Origin: an uncultured candidate division Zixibacteria bacterium | GTDB lineage: Bacteria; Zixibacteria; MSB-5A5; SM1-73 | Length of the DNA: 64,000 bases | Reading direction: 5' to 3' | Assembly (NCBI GenBank): GCA_903908285.1 | Contig: CAIVRH010000039.1 | Coordinates: 62,001 to 126,000, forward strand | Part shown: positions 25,921-33,642 of the stretch, piece by piece | Position numbering within the stretch: the first letter of the stretch is position 1 | Layout: each line of letters begins with the position of its first letter | Translations under genes and position numbers: made by a program | Notes under the pieces: generated by a model | Told to the model about the DNA's origin: nothing | What the model saw: only the letters and a program-made list of their open reading frames with translations | Databases searched by the model: none

Positions 25921-26559
25921 CTACCATCCTTTTTCCTTTAGCCATTCTTCCGTGATTTTCGATTTCTCTTTTTTTTCAGTAATAATTCTTTCTATATATT
26001 TCCCGATCAGGTCCGTTTCGATATTCACCGGGTCGCCAACGCTTTTCTCTACCAGGTTGGTATTGCTCATGGTAAACGGAATAACCGAAACAGTGAATGA
26101 ATTCACCTGGACTTCCACGATGGTCAAGCTGATCCCGTCTATTGCTACCGATCCTTTTTCCACAAAATGGGTCCGGTATTCCTGCGGGTATTCGAATTCA
26201 AATATGTAACTTTGATCTTTCCGGGTGATGGATTTTATTTTTCCCACAAAATCCACATGTCCGGTGACCAAATGACCGCCTAGCCGATCGGCTAAGCGAA
26301 GCGCTCTTTCCAAATTCACCGAATCTCCGGATTTGCCTTGACCCAGGGTAGTTCGTTTTAAGGTTTCCTCCACCGCTTCGACCGTGAAACATTTATCTTT
26401 CGTCTCTATTACCGTCTGACAAGCGCCATTTACATTCACACTGTCACCGATTTTTAGATCAACCGAGATTTTGGGCGCTTTTATCCGTAACCGCAGATTA
26501 TTCCCTCTCGAGATAATCTGTTCGAACTTTCCGATTTCTTCTATTATTCCGGTAAACAT
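25921..26559 (-). CDS. ribE: Riboflavin synthase alpha chain
   Basis: A 212-residue protein with the two tandem lumazine-binding domains typical of riboflavin synthase: MFTGIIEEIGKFEQI starts the first and GGHLVTGHVDFVGKIKSI the second. Conserved VNGACQTVIE and AIDGISLTIVEV are present. It dismutates two lumazines to riboflavin. Its C-terminal helix is followed closely (43 bp) by ribBA. Between ribD and ribE lies a large inverted-repeat element, so the transcript must cross a long hairpin. Confidence 0.95.
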   Translation of the reverse strand: MFTGIIEEIGKFEQIISRGNNLRLRIKAPKISVDLKIGDSVNVNGACQTVIETKDKCFTVEAVEETLKRTTLGQGKSGDSVNLERALRLADRLGGHLVTGHVDFVGKIKSITRKDQSYIFEFEYPQEYRTHFVEKGSVAIDGISLTIVEVQVNSFTVSVIPFTMSNTNLVEKSVGDPVNIETDLIGKYIERIITEKKEKSKITEEWLKEKGW

Positions 26560-26585
26560 AGTAATCTCGACCTCTCCTCCTCAAT

Positions 26586-26748
26586 CCCCCTCTCCACATT
26601 TGAGACTGTGTCACAATTGTGTTTTGAGTTTGTAGCCGCAATCTTTAGATTGCGTAAGTTGTTGGAATTCAACAAGGGATTTTCGCAGACTAAAGTCTGC
26701 GGCTACAAAAAACCGAGTTATGACACACCCTCATTTGTGGAGAGGGGG
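26586..26748. repeat. 163-bp inverted-repeat element inside the rib operon
   Basis: Both ends read inward as CCCCCTCTCCACA, then GTGTCA, then TTTGTAGCCGCA, giving imperfect arms of about 55 bp. Two further hairpins lie inside: GCAATCTTTAGATTGC and GCAGACTAAAGTCTGC, with GTTGGAATTCAAC between. It fills the ribD-ribE spacer. The flank 26742-26779 recurs at 11391-11430. Confidence 0.8.
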
Positions 26749-26782
26749 AAATCGAAGATCCATAGGATAGGGGGTGAGGCCA

Positions 26783-27847
26783 TTAGAATTCCGGATAGCC
26801 CACCACCACCAAGCTATTCCCCGATTGTTTCCATTCGCAGTTTTTTAAAACGACAGCATCCGACATCTTTTTTATTCCCAAATCGCCAAAAAGTTCCTCA
26901 CCTTGGTTCGATACATCTAAAGATACCTCATACCATATTTTATCCGCCAGTTTTTGTTTGAGAAATGAAGTCAGGATTTCCTTCCCTGCTTCTACCACCA
27001 GACTGGCAATTCCTTCTCCTCCGCATTTTTTTAAAAACGAACGAAAATCAAGTTCCCCGTTTTTTCTTTTATTCAATTTCCAAATATCAAATTTTATATT
27101 TCTTTTGACAACGTTGGTTTGATCATCGATAGGCGTAAGAATGATGTTTTGATATTCAATGGACTTCAACTTTCTTAAGCAGTTTGAGATATCATTCCAA
27201 GTGCCCAACAGAATAATTTTAGAATACTTAATACAAGTTTTCCTCTCCCCACAGGGGAGAGGATTAAGGTGAGGGGGATTAATTTTATCAACATCCCACA
27301 GGATAGCATCAAAATCAACCGGTACAGTGTCCTCATATACTGAAGATACTTTCCCATTCAATGTTCCGGCTGCCTTCAAAGTCACGAAAGGTATTCCGGT
27401 GGTGATATACTTGAAGTAGGCTTCATTCAGTTTTTTGGCTTCCTCTTCCAAAATTCCCACATTTACTTCAATCCCGGCTTTCTTCAATTTTCTTATTCCA
27501 TTACCGTTTACCAAAGGGTTCGGATCGATGGTGGAGCAAACCACTCTTTTTATTCCGCTTTGGATGATCAGATCGGTGCAGGGAGGAGTTTTTCCATAAT
27601 GACAGCAAGGTTCCAGGCTGACATACAAAGTGGCACCCCGGGCTTGATCTCCACAAGCGTGAAGAGCAATTACTTCTGCATGTGAGCCACCGAATATTTT
27701 GTGATAGCTTTTAGCTAGTATTTTATTACCTTTTACCACCACAGCGCCAACCATAGGATTGGGAGAGGTGAATCCTCTTCCTTTTTCCGCCAGGACGTGA
27801 GTCATGTGAATGTACTTTTCGTCTTTCATAGTTGAATTAAAACTCAC
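26783..27847 (-). CDS. ribD: RibD, deaminase plus divergent reductase carrying a palindromic-repeat insertion
   Basis: A 354-residue protein. Residues about 7-145 are the cytidine-deaminase-like domain with zinc ligands His56 and catalytic Glu58 (GSHAEV), Cys81 and Cys90 (EPCCHYGKTPPC). It deaminates the pyrimidine from GTP. The C-terminal half should reduce the ribosyl side chain, but it is divergent: the usual SLDGK motif reads TLNGK, the segment up to DAIL is short, and residues about 190-205 (PPHLNPLPCGERKTC) are encoded by a dispersed palindromic repeat. The core may still fold (LVVEAGKEI is kept). The start is GTG at 27847 or ATG at 27829 (MKDEKYIH), the latter fitting family N termini. 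First gene of the operon under the FMN riboswitch. Confidence 0.9.
   Translation of the reverse strand: MSFNSTMKDEKYIHMTHVLAEKGRGFTSPNPMVGAVVVKGNKILAKSYHKIFGGSHAEVIALHACGDQARGATLYVSLEPCCHYGKTPPCTDLIIQSGIKRVVCSTIDPNPLVNGNGIRKLKKAGIEVNVGILEEEAKKLNEAYFKYITTGIPFVTLKAAGTLNGKVSSVYEDTVPVDFDAILWDVDKINPPHLNPLPCGERKTCIKYSKIILLGTWNDISNCLRKLKSIEYQNIILTPIDDQTNVVKRNIKFDIWKLNKRKNGELDFRSFLKKCGGEGIASLVVEAGKEILTSFLKQKLADKIWYEVSLDVSNQGEELFGDLGIKKMSDAVVLKNCEWKQSGNSLVVVGYPEF
27242..27277. repeat. Palindromic repeat inside ribD coding sequence
   Basis: Perfect 9-bp arms CCTCTCCCC / GGGGAGAGG with loop ACA, followed by ATTAAGGTGAGGGGG. The same type occurs in non-coding DNA at about 13366, 44365 and 60914. It keeps the ribD frame open and adds about 16 residues. 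Confidence 0.8.
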
Positions 27848-27894
27848 CCCCTTGATTCCCTCTATGAGATTAAGAAAGGGAGATAGGGGAGAGA

Positions 27895-27925
27895 TAATAA
27901 AATACCCCAGATTTTACTCCGGGGT
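27895..27925 (-). terminator. Hairpin between FMN riboswitch and ribD
   Basis: On the minus strand ACCCC, a 12-nt loop region, GGGGT and then ATTTTATT. It lies 50 nt after the aptamer and about 50 nt before ribD, the place of the regulatory terminator in flavin-controlled attenuation. Confidence 0.75.
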
Positions 27926-27974
27926 GATATTATAGCTTCCTCGATCTTTGAAATGATCGATTGTCTATTTTACC

Positions 27975-28088
27975 TTCTTTCTTCCGGACTTTATACCGTC
28001 GGCACTGGAATTTCACCAGTTCAGCTCATACAGGCACGTGGGCTTTTACCACCGATCGAGGAATTTCACCTCACCCCGAAGGTCTTCA
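27975..28088 (-). promoter_or_regulatory. FMN riboswitch (RFN element)
   Basis: On the minus strand it reads TTCGGGGTGAGGTGAAATTC, then GATCGGTGGTAAAAGCCCAC, then GAACTGGTGAAATTCCAG, then TGCCGACGGTATAAAGTCC. This follows the RFN consensus closely in order and spacing. It binds FMN and should shut off the downstream rib operon when FMN is plentiful; with the hairpin at 27895 the mechanism is probably transcription termination. Confidence 0.96.
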
Positions 28089-28364
28089 GTTTTGAGAAAT
28101 GAGATTAGAGTTTTGAGTTAATACCCTTTTCGAATCTCATTCTTGGATAATATACGTAATTTTTGTTTTTATGCAACAAAAAAATGTATCTTTCACTATC
28201 TGGGTGTTTAATCAACTGGGAGGTATTCTTTCCGTCCATAAAATGCTTGACAAGATTGCATGAATGAATACAATATCTTAAGTATTAACATCAATTACTC
28301 AGGGTACTAAACCAGTGTATGCTTAAGATACGGCTTCGAGGAGTAGATACAAGGAGGTCATAGA

Positions 28365-29357
28365 ATGAGAATAGCAGAGTACCGAGAGCATCTCCAAGTG
28401 CAGGACATTTCAATGGATGTCATCGAGAAACAAATGGTGGTGGTTGCAGATTTTGCCAAGTTCCTCACGGCTCTTGGCTTGAAAGATACGTCTACCGCCG
28501 GAAAAGATGAGGTAGAGAAATTCGCCTGTCAGCTTATCACTGAAAGACGCAATACTCTGGAGAATTTCTCAACGCTGCGCGATTATGTCGATTGGCTTGG
28601 TTGTCGTAAATTGTACGTGGCGCTGATCGAAGTGATGGATTGTTATAATGCTATGGAAGTATTGGCGGATAAGATAGAAGAAAGCTACGGACAGGAGGTA
28701 CGTGGTCGGATATTTCAGGAAGCGTTGCCACCCCTGGGAGCCGATGAAAAAGAGAGAAGTGTCTATACCCAAACGATCATAGAACGCATGGCGCAGCAGA
28801 TCACTCCCCCAGAGATGCGTAAAGCCTGGTTTGGAGTTCAGCACGGGATTCCGGCCGGCGATTGGAGTAAGCATGATATAGCGGACAGGGAGAAATATCG
28901 GCAGTGCGGGAACATTGACGATTTCTTAGCCCTCAAACGGCGGGAGCGGGATAAGCTGCTCACCCGCCTAAGAGATGAGAATAAACTCTGGTACACGGTA
29001 GAGATCAACGATGAAGTGCTGGAGTTTGTTAAAAGTAATCCGGAGATGGAAGGGGGACGACGGGAAGGGGATAATATCTATATCACCAAAATTCCCTATA
29101 ATACTATCCGTTATCTCCACGAGACCGATCCGAAGATGAAACGCTATTATGCCTGTCACTGCCCTCTGATACGGGAAGCGATCCTTCAAGATCAACCGAT
29201 CTCCCCGGATGTTTGTTACTGCAGTTTGGGCCATGCCAGCCACTACTTAGCTGGGTTGGGTCGGGAGCTGGAAGGGGAGGTTCTGGAGAGTGTGGTAAAG
29301 GGAGACACCCGGTGCCGATTCGTTTTTTATCTGTCGAACAAAGGTAATAGGAAGTAG
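28365..29357 (+). CDS. Uncharacterised Cys-motif protein (DUF6144-like)
   Basis: A 330-residue soluble protein; ATG follows AAGGAGG. Residues 1-100 are helical. A central part (about 165-235) contains AWFGVQHGIPAGDWSKHD. The C-terminal region has clustered Cys in a fixed order: YYACHCPLIREAI (about 255), DVCYCSLGHASHYL (about 285) and a final KGDTRCRF. This C-terminal layout reminds me of DUF6144/V4R-like proteins, but that is recollection, not a search. The Cys/His set could bind a metal. It is transcribed divergently from the riboflavin operon and heads a run of unrelated plus-strand genes. Function unknown. Confidence 0.8.
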   Translation: MRIAEYREHLQVQDISMDVIEKQMVVVADFAKFLTALGLKDTSTAGKDEVEKFACQLITERRNTLENFSTLRDYVDWLGCRKLYVALIEVMDCYNAMEVLADKIEESYGQEVRGRIFQEALPPLGADEKERSVYTQTIIERMAQQITPPEMRKAWFGVQHGIPAGDWSKHDIADREKYRQCGNIDDFLALKRRERDKLLTRLRDENKLWYTVEINDEVLEFVKSNPEMEGGRREGDNIYITKIPYNTIRYLHETDPKMKRYYACHCPLIREAILQDQPISPDVCYCSLGHASHYLAGLGRELEGEVLESVVKGDTRCRFVFYLSNKGNRK

Positions 29358-29504
29358 GTTGGGAGTTTCTTGCTCCTGGCACTATATATTTGCTGGACAT
29401 GTGAATGAATCCACATAGGTGAGTATCCACTCATCCGGTTGCATAAAAATACTTTTGGAGGTCAGCACCAAAGCAGGTAGACCTTTTAACACGGAGATCG
29501 TATA

Positions 29505-30071
29505 ATGAATTGTAAACAAAGAAGTAAGGCGGGTTCAAAGATGACATTGTTACAGCAGTCACTTCTCTTTTCATGTGCAATTCCACTTCTGCTTAATGGT
29601 TTGGCTTTCTCTGAATCAACCAAGCTCGAGCCCGTTTCCGGTTTTGACCTGAACCGTTATCTGGGGAGATGGTATGAGATAGCACGACTCCCCACCTCAT
29701 TCGAAAAGGATCTGGTCAATGTGTATGCAACGTATAGTCTTCGAAGTGATGGCAAGGTAAAGGTGGTTAATGAAGGTTACAAGAAGACCAAAAGCGGTAA
29801 ACATAAAGTTGCAACAGGAAAAGCCAAGTTTGCAAAAAGTCCCGACAAGGGCTATCTTAGAGTTTCCTTCTTCGGTCCATTTTATGGTGATTATTTAATC
29901 ATCGAGCTGGATCCAGAGTATAAGTACGCTATGGTTGCCAGCTCCCATAAGTATTTATGGATTCTTTCGCGGGAACCGAAGATAGATGCTGCAATGCTTG
30001 ACAAACTGGTCCAAAGAGCCAAGGAGCTAGGATTCGACACAAGCAGACTCTACTTTACACCTCAGGACTAG
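29505..30071 (+). CDS. Bacterial lipocalin (Blc-like)
   Basis: A 188-residue protein. The lipocalin mark is clear: NRYLGRWYEIARLPTSFEKD (with the GxW motif), then NVYATYSLRSDGKVKVVN and the third motif YAMVASSHKYLWILSRE. A hydrophobic N terminus (TLLQQSLLFSCAIPLLLNGLA) exports it; the start may be the ATG at 29541 instead of 29505. A Cys in LLFSC might be lipidated but the box is imperfect. Bacterial lipocalins carry lysophospholipids or other lipids at the outer membrane and are stress-linked. It stands alone between unrelated genes. Confidence 0.9.
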   Translation: MNCKQRSKAGSKMTLLQQSLLFSCAIPLLLNGLAFSESTKLEPVSGFDLNRYLGRWYEIARLPTSFEKDLVNVYATYSLRSDGKVKVVNEGYKKTKSGKHKVATGKAKFAKSPDKGYLRVSFFGPFYGDYLIIELDPEYKYAMVASSHKYLWILSREPKIDAAMLDKLVQRAKELGFDTSRLYFTPQD

Positions 30072-30240
30072 TGACCTGCCGAATTCATGGTTACTTTTGT
30101 CTCATACCTCTATTGAAATTAGTAGTACCGGCAGTATTTGGCACAATGTGTTGGGGGTTTCTCTTTTGTTTTATGTGCATTTGATTAAATGTTTCACATG
30201 TTAATATATCTATATTGAAATTTCACAGGAGGCAAGAGTT

Positions 30241-30561
30241 ATGGCTTTCAAAGCAGTATTCATTGCTCATGTTCCGGATGCGGAACCGGAGAAGCACAGG
30301 TGCGTGGTTGAAACCAGAATGTACAAACTTTTTGCGGTGCTGGTCAGAAATCAAAAACAGGCAATAGAGGTTTGCCAGCGATTAGTCAAAGAGGAGGGCA
30401 TTCACTCCATCATCCTTTGTCCCGGCAATACCCACAAAGACGTAGCGGAAATGGCGGAAGCTGTGGGGGGTGGTGTTTCGGTCTCGGTAGCCAGAGGAGA
30501 CAGTCCGAGTATGCGGGTAGCCCGGGAAGCGATGGAGAGGGATGGATGGTTTTCAGCCTGA
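30241..30561 (+). CDS. Small DUF6506-like protein
   Basis: A 106-residue soluble protein; ATG follows AGGAGGCAAGAGTT. It begins MAFKAVFIAHVPDAEPEKHR and has an alternating strand-helix pattern (KLFAVLVRNQKQAIEVCQRL, SIILCPGNTHKDVAEMAEAV). This fits small DUF6506 proteins, from memory. The function of that family is unknown. It is followed after 24 nt by an esterase gene, so they may be co-transcribed. Confidence 0.75.
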   Translation: MAFKAVFIAHVPDAEPEKHRCVVETRMYKLFAVLVRNQKQAIEVCQRLVKEEGIHSIILCPGNTHKDVAEMAEAVGGGVSVSVARGDSPSMRVAREAMERDGWFSA

Positions 30562-30585
30562 CCGGCGAATTGAGGAAGATAAAAA

Positions 30586-31512
30586 ATGCCAAGTCTGCGA
30601 AGTCATATTTTCCGTTTTATACTGAAGCACAGGCACCTTTTGCATTTTCAACTAAAAAGAAGGGCCGTCATAGACTGGAATACCTCGATACCCCGTTTTC
30701 GCGAGGAATGTGAGAAAGCCACCAAATTGCTGGGTAATATCCCGGCGGGAATCGAAATAGCTCCTGTCGTTATTAATGGAATCCCGGCCGAATGGATTCT
30801 ACCATCCGCCGCGGAGAAAGATAAAGTTCTACTCTATACCCATGGCGGGGGATATGTGTCGGGTTCATGTTCGGACCACCGGGCGATTGTCGCCAGGGTG
30901 GTAAAAAAATGCGGAGTTGGCGCACTGCTGTTCGAGTACCGTTTAGCCCCGGAACATCCTTTTCCGGCGGCGCTGGATGATTCGGTGGAAGTTTATCGCG
31001 GGCTGTTGACCCAGGGCATTTCACCTTCGAATATCATGATCGTCGGAGAATCCGCCGGCGGGGGATTAGGTTTAGCCCTGTTACTTGCTCTCCGGGATTT
31101 AAACCTTCCCCTTCCTTCGGCAGCAGTGGCGATCTCTCCCTGGACCGATCTTAAGTGCACCGGCGAGTCCTACCGGACCAAGAACAAAGTATCCTTAGCC
31201 CCGGCGGATTCATGGATCGTTTTCAGCAAATATTATGTGGGAGACAGCGATCCATCCAACCCGTGGATTTCCCCCCTATACGGGGACCTTCACGGACTTC
31301 CCCCCATACTTATCCTAGTAGGCGAAGACGAGGAGCTGCTCGATGACTCGACTAAGTTTACCGAAAAAGCGAAAACCGCAGGCGTCGATGTGCGATTGAA
31401 GATTGGGGAGAGAATGGTGCATTGCTATCCTCTGCTTCCTTCTTTCATTCCGGAAGCCAAGCAGGCAATGGATGAGATTTGTGCTTTTATCAGGATGCAT
31501 ATGGGCAAGTAA
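30586..31512 (+). CDS. Alpha/beta hydrolase, hormone-sensitive-lipase (HSL) family esterase
   Basis: A 308-residue esterase. The HSL oxyanion motif HGGGYVSGS (about residue 84) and the nucleophile elbow VGESAGGGLG (Ser about 156) are present. The acid is expected in LVGEDEELLDDST and the base His in RMVHCYPLLPSF. ATG follows GAGGAAGATAA. There is no signal peptide, so it is cytoplasmic. Family members hydrolyse short acyl esters. It sits between the DUF6506-like gene and an ICMT-like gene, all on the plus strand with short gaps. Confidence 0.9.
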   Translation: MPSLRSHIFRFILKHRHLLHFQLKRRAVIDWNTSIPRFREECEKATKLLGNIPAGIEIAPVVINGIPAEWILPSAAEKDKVLLYTHGGGYVSGSCSDHRAIVARVVKKCGVGALLFEYRLAPEHPFPAALDDSVEVYRGLLTQGISPSNIMIVGESAGGGLGLALLLALRDLNLPLPSAAVAISPWTDLKCTGESYRTKNKVSLAPADSWIVFSKYYVGDSDPSNPWISPLYGDLHGLPPILILVGEDEELLDDSTKFTEKAKTAGVDVRLKIGERMVHCYPLLPSFIPEAKQAMDEICAFIRMHMGK

Positions 31513-31566
31513 ACGGATAAAATGTATCGATTTGTTTTTTAGCGAAATCTCACTAGGGAGAAAGGT

Positions 31567-32049
31567 ATGAAAGAAAAGAAAGGCGAACATCCGTTTGGGG
31601 ATGCCGGACAGTTGATATTTTTTGGATTGTTCCTGGTGGTTTGGGTGACAGATTCATTTTTCCTTCACCGATCCACATTCTGCTCACATTACCTGCCCCT
31701 GGTGATCCGTTTAATCGTTCTGTTTCTCATATTTACTATAGCGATATTACTATTCCGGTCGGGCCACGTTGTCGTCAGTCAAGAACAGCGGCCTAACCGG
31801 GTAGTGGACAGCGGGGCTTTCCGTTACGTTAGGCATCCCCTGTATTTAGCCAGTATCCTGGGGTACTTCGGTCTGACGGTTTCTACTGCATCGCTTTTTT
31901 CATTTATCTTGCTGGTTGGAATGTTTTATTTCTACAATTATATTGCCAGTTATGAAGAGAAGCTGCTAGTGATTAAGTATGGAGACGAATACACCAGTTA
32001 TAAGGAGCGCACCGGGAAATGGATTCCGAGAATCGGCGTCGGCAGATAA
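31567..32049 (+). CDS. Isoprenylcysteine methyltransferase-like membrane protein
   Basis: A 160-residue protein with about four membrane segments. The C-terminal half has the ICMT/PEMT motif FRYVRHPLYLASILGYFG and, near the end, EEKLLVIKYGDEYTSYKER followed by TGKWIPRI, which bind S-adenosylmethionine and the lipid in this superfamily. ATG follows AGGGAGAAAGGT. Bacterial members methylate lipids or small lipophilic molecules; the substrate here cannot be told. Confidence 0.88.
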   Translation: MKEKKGEHPFGDAGQLIFFGLFLVVWVTDSFFLHRSTFCSHYLPLVIRLIVLFLIFTIAILLFRSGHVVVSQEQRPNRVVDSGAFRYVRHPLYLASILGYFGLTVSTASLFSFILLVGMFYFYNYIASYEEKLLVIKYGDEYTSYKERTGKWIPRIGVGR

Positions 32050-32122
32050 TCGTTATATCATCAGAATTACCCGCCCGAAGTTCTATTTTGTCTAGTGAAC
32101 TGCGTAACGGATCAACGAGATC

Positions 32123-32905
32123 ATGGTAAATCTCCGAACATACGGAAATGCACCTTATAATATCGCCGTCATTCACGGTGGACCAGGTGCGGCCGGAGAG
32201 ATGGCTCCGGTGGCTCGCGAGTTGTCCTTCAACCGGGGTGTTTTGGAACCGCTTCAAACCGAATCATCCATCCAAGGACAAGTTCAGGAACTGAAGATGA
32301 TTCTGGAAGGGAATGGGAGTCTGCCAGTCACATTGATCGGTTTTTCCTGGGGAGCGTGGCTTGGTTTTATCTTTGCTGCCCGTTTTCCTTCATTCGTAAA
32401 TAAGTTGATACTCATCGGCAGTGGCGCTTTTGAAGAGAGATATAATTCAAATATTGTAGAGATCAGATTAAGTCGTCTTAGTGATGAAGAGGGAGACGAG
32501 ATCGAATGTATTTATGATATCCTTGATGATCCAGCAGTCAGAGATAAGAGTAAGGCATTTGCCCGGTTCGGAGCACTTTTCTCCAAAGCCGATACTTATG
32601 ATCCAATCGTGGATGAATCCGAAGAGCTGGATTTTCGTTTCGACATATTTCAAAGCGTTTGGAAGGAAGCGGAGGAACTTAGAAAAAGCGGCAGACTTTT
32701 GGAGCTGGGTAAACAGATCCGATGTCCGGTGGTGGCGATCCAAGGCGATTATGATCCCCATCCGGCTGAGGGGGTTCAAAAACCCCTGTCGGCTATCCTT
32801 AAAGACTTTCGATTTATCTTGCTGGAGAAATGCGGGCATAAGCCGTGGATTGAACGACAGGCTAGAAATCAGTTTTACCGGATTCTAAAAGAAGAATTGG
32901 ACTGA
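32123..32905 (+). CDS. Alpha/beta hydrolase
   Basis: A 260-residue hydrolase. HGGPGAAGEMAP near the start is the oxyanion HGGPG motif of the prolyl-iminopeptidase-like group. The nucleophile elbow is GFSWGAWLGF (Ser about 74), the acid is in GDYDPHPAEG and the base His in EKCGHKPWIE. It has no signal peptide. The ribosome site is weak. It starts 73 nt after the ICMT-like gene. Substrate unknown; peptidase or lactonase activity is possible. Confidence 0.88.
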   Translation: MVNLRTYGNAPYNIAVIHGGPGAAGEMAPVARELSFNRGVLEPLQTESSIQGQVQELKMILEGNGSLPVTLIGFSWGAWLGFIFAARFPSFVNKLILIGSGAFEERYNSNIVEIRLSRLSDEEGDEIECIYDILDDPAVRDKSKAFARFGALFSKADTYDPIVDESEELDFRFDIFQSVWKEAEELRKSGRLLELGKQIRCPVVAIQGDYDPHPAEGVQKPLSAILKDFRFILLEKCGHKPWIERQARNQFYRILKEELD

Positions 32906-32936
32906 GGAACCTTGAACTGAAATGAACGACTCCACC

Positions 32937-33069
32937 GTAAGCGGCGGGGAATTTGATCCATCCCGCCAAAGGCGGGAATAAAACGCCACTGAAGTGGCTA
33001 TGAAGGATTCAGGAACGATATTCAAACTGGCTTTAGCCAGGTTTAAATTCACCGTATTAAATTTAATAC
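32937..33069. repeat. Cluster of four short palindromes upstream of the GNAT gene
   Basis: In order: CCCGCC AAA GGCGGG (32962-32976), GCCACTGAAGTGGC (32985-32998), ACTGGCTTTAGCCAGGT (near 33026-33042), and a perfect 16-bp GTATTAAATTTAATAC (33054-33069). The first is preceded by GTAAGCGGCGGGGAATT, like the motifs near 3980. The last may be an operator. Confidence 0.8.
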
Positions 33070-33110
33070 TGGAACTCCCGGATACGTTTAAAATATAGTT
33101 ATTATATCTA

Positions 33111-33133
33111 GTTAGACTAACATCAGTTAGACT
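33111..33133 (+). promoter_or_regulatory. Direct repeat GTTAGACT in the GNAT leader
   Basis: GTTAGACT at 33111-33118 and again at 33126-33133, 15 bp apart, the first extended to the dyad GTTAGACTAAC. It lies just after an AT-rich TATAGTTATTATATC stretch and right before the ribosome site GGAGG, a place where a repressor could act. Confidence 0.4.
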
Positions 33134-33151
33134 TCCCGGAGGTGAATCAAT

Positions 33152-33616
33152 ATGGATGATCAGAAGAAATCCATCGACATAAGGCCAGCTCTTAAAACCG
33201 ATGCATCTGCCATAGTCCGCCTGGTGGGTTTGTTGGCCAGTGACCAGGGGGAGCAAAGTCCGGTGGATTCTGATTATGTCCTGACCTTTATGAAAACACC
33301 GGGTACCGGTATCCTGATTGCCGATCTGGCAGGTGAGGTGATCGGTCTGATCAGTTACACGCAAAGACCGGGTTTGTACCATGCCGGGGATTCGTGCATG
33401 ATCGAGGAGCTGGTGGTTCGTGACGATCTCAGGAGCTCAGGTATCGGTGGCATGCTGCTGGAAGCTATTGTTACTTTGGCTGCGGAAAAGGGGTGTCCTG
33501 AAGTCTCGCTCAGTGTGATGCCATTCAACACCAAAGCCATAGAATTCTATCGAAGGCACGGATTTGTAGATGAAGCTATTCTATTGGAAAAGCATTTACA
33601 TCCCGATGATCACTAA
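33152..33616 (+). CDS. GNAT-family N-acetyltransferase
   Basis: A 154-residue acetyltransferase; ATG follows GGAGGTGAATCAAT. The fold is clear: IRPALKTDASAIVRLV at the start, IEELVVRDDLRSSGIGGMLL with the acetyl-CoA loop R-x-x-G-I-G, and the end SLSVMPFNTKAIEFYRRHGF. It transfers an acetyl group to an amine; the acceptor is unknown. It has a separate leader with palindromes, so it probably has its own promoter, and is followed after 26 nt by a methyltransferase gene. Confidence 0.92.
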   Translation: MDDQKKSIDIRPALKTDASAIVRLVGLLASDQGEQSPVDSDYVLTFMKTPGTGILIADLAGEVIGLISYTQRPGLYHAGDSCMIEELVVRDDLRSSGIGGMLLEAIVTLAAEKGCPEVSLSVMPFNTKAIEFYRRHGFVDEAILLEKHLHPDDH

Positions 33617-33642
33617 ACTCAATTCAGAATTCTTCACAGGGG

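Noticed and set aside
33111-33133. Second attC or core site (GTTAGAC fits GTTRRRY)
   Set aside because: No matching R'' and no L''/L' arms at a suitable distance; the two copies are direct repeats.
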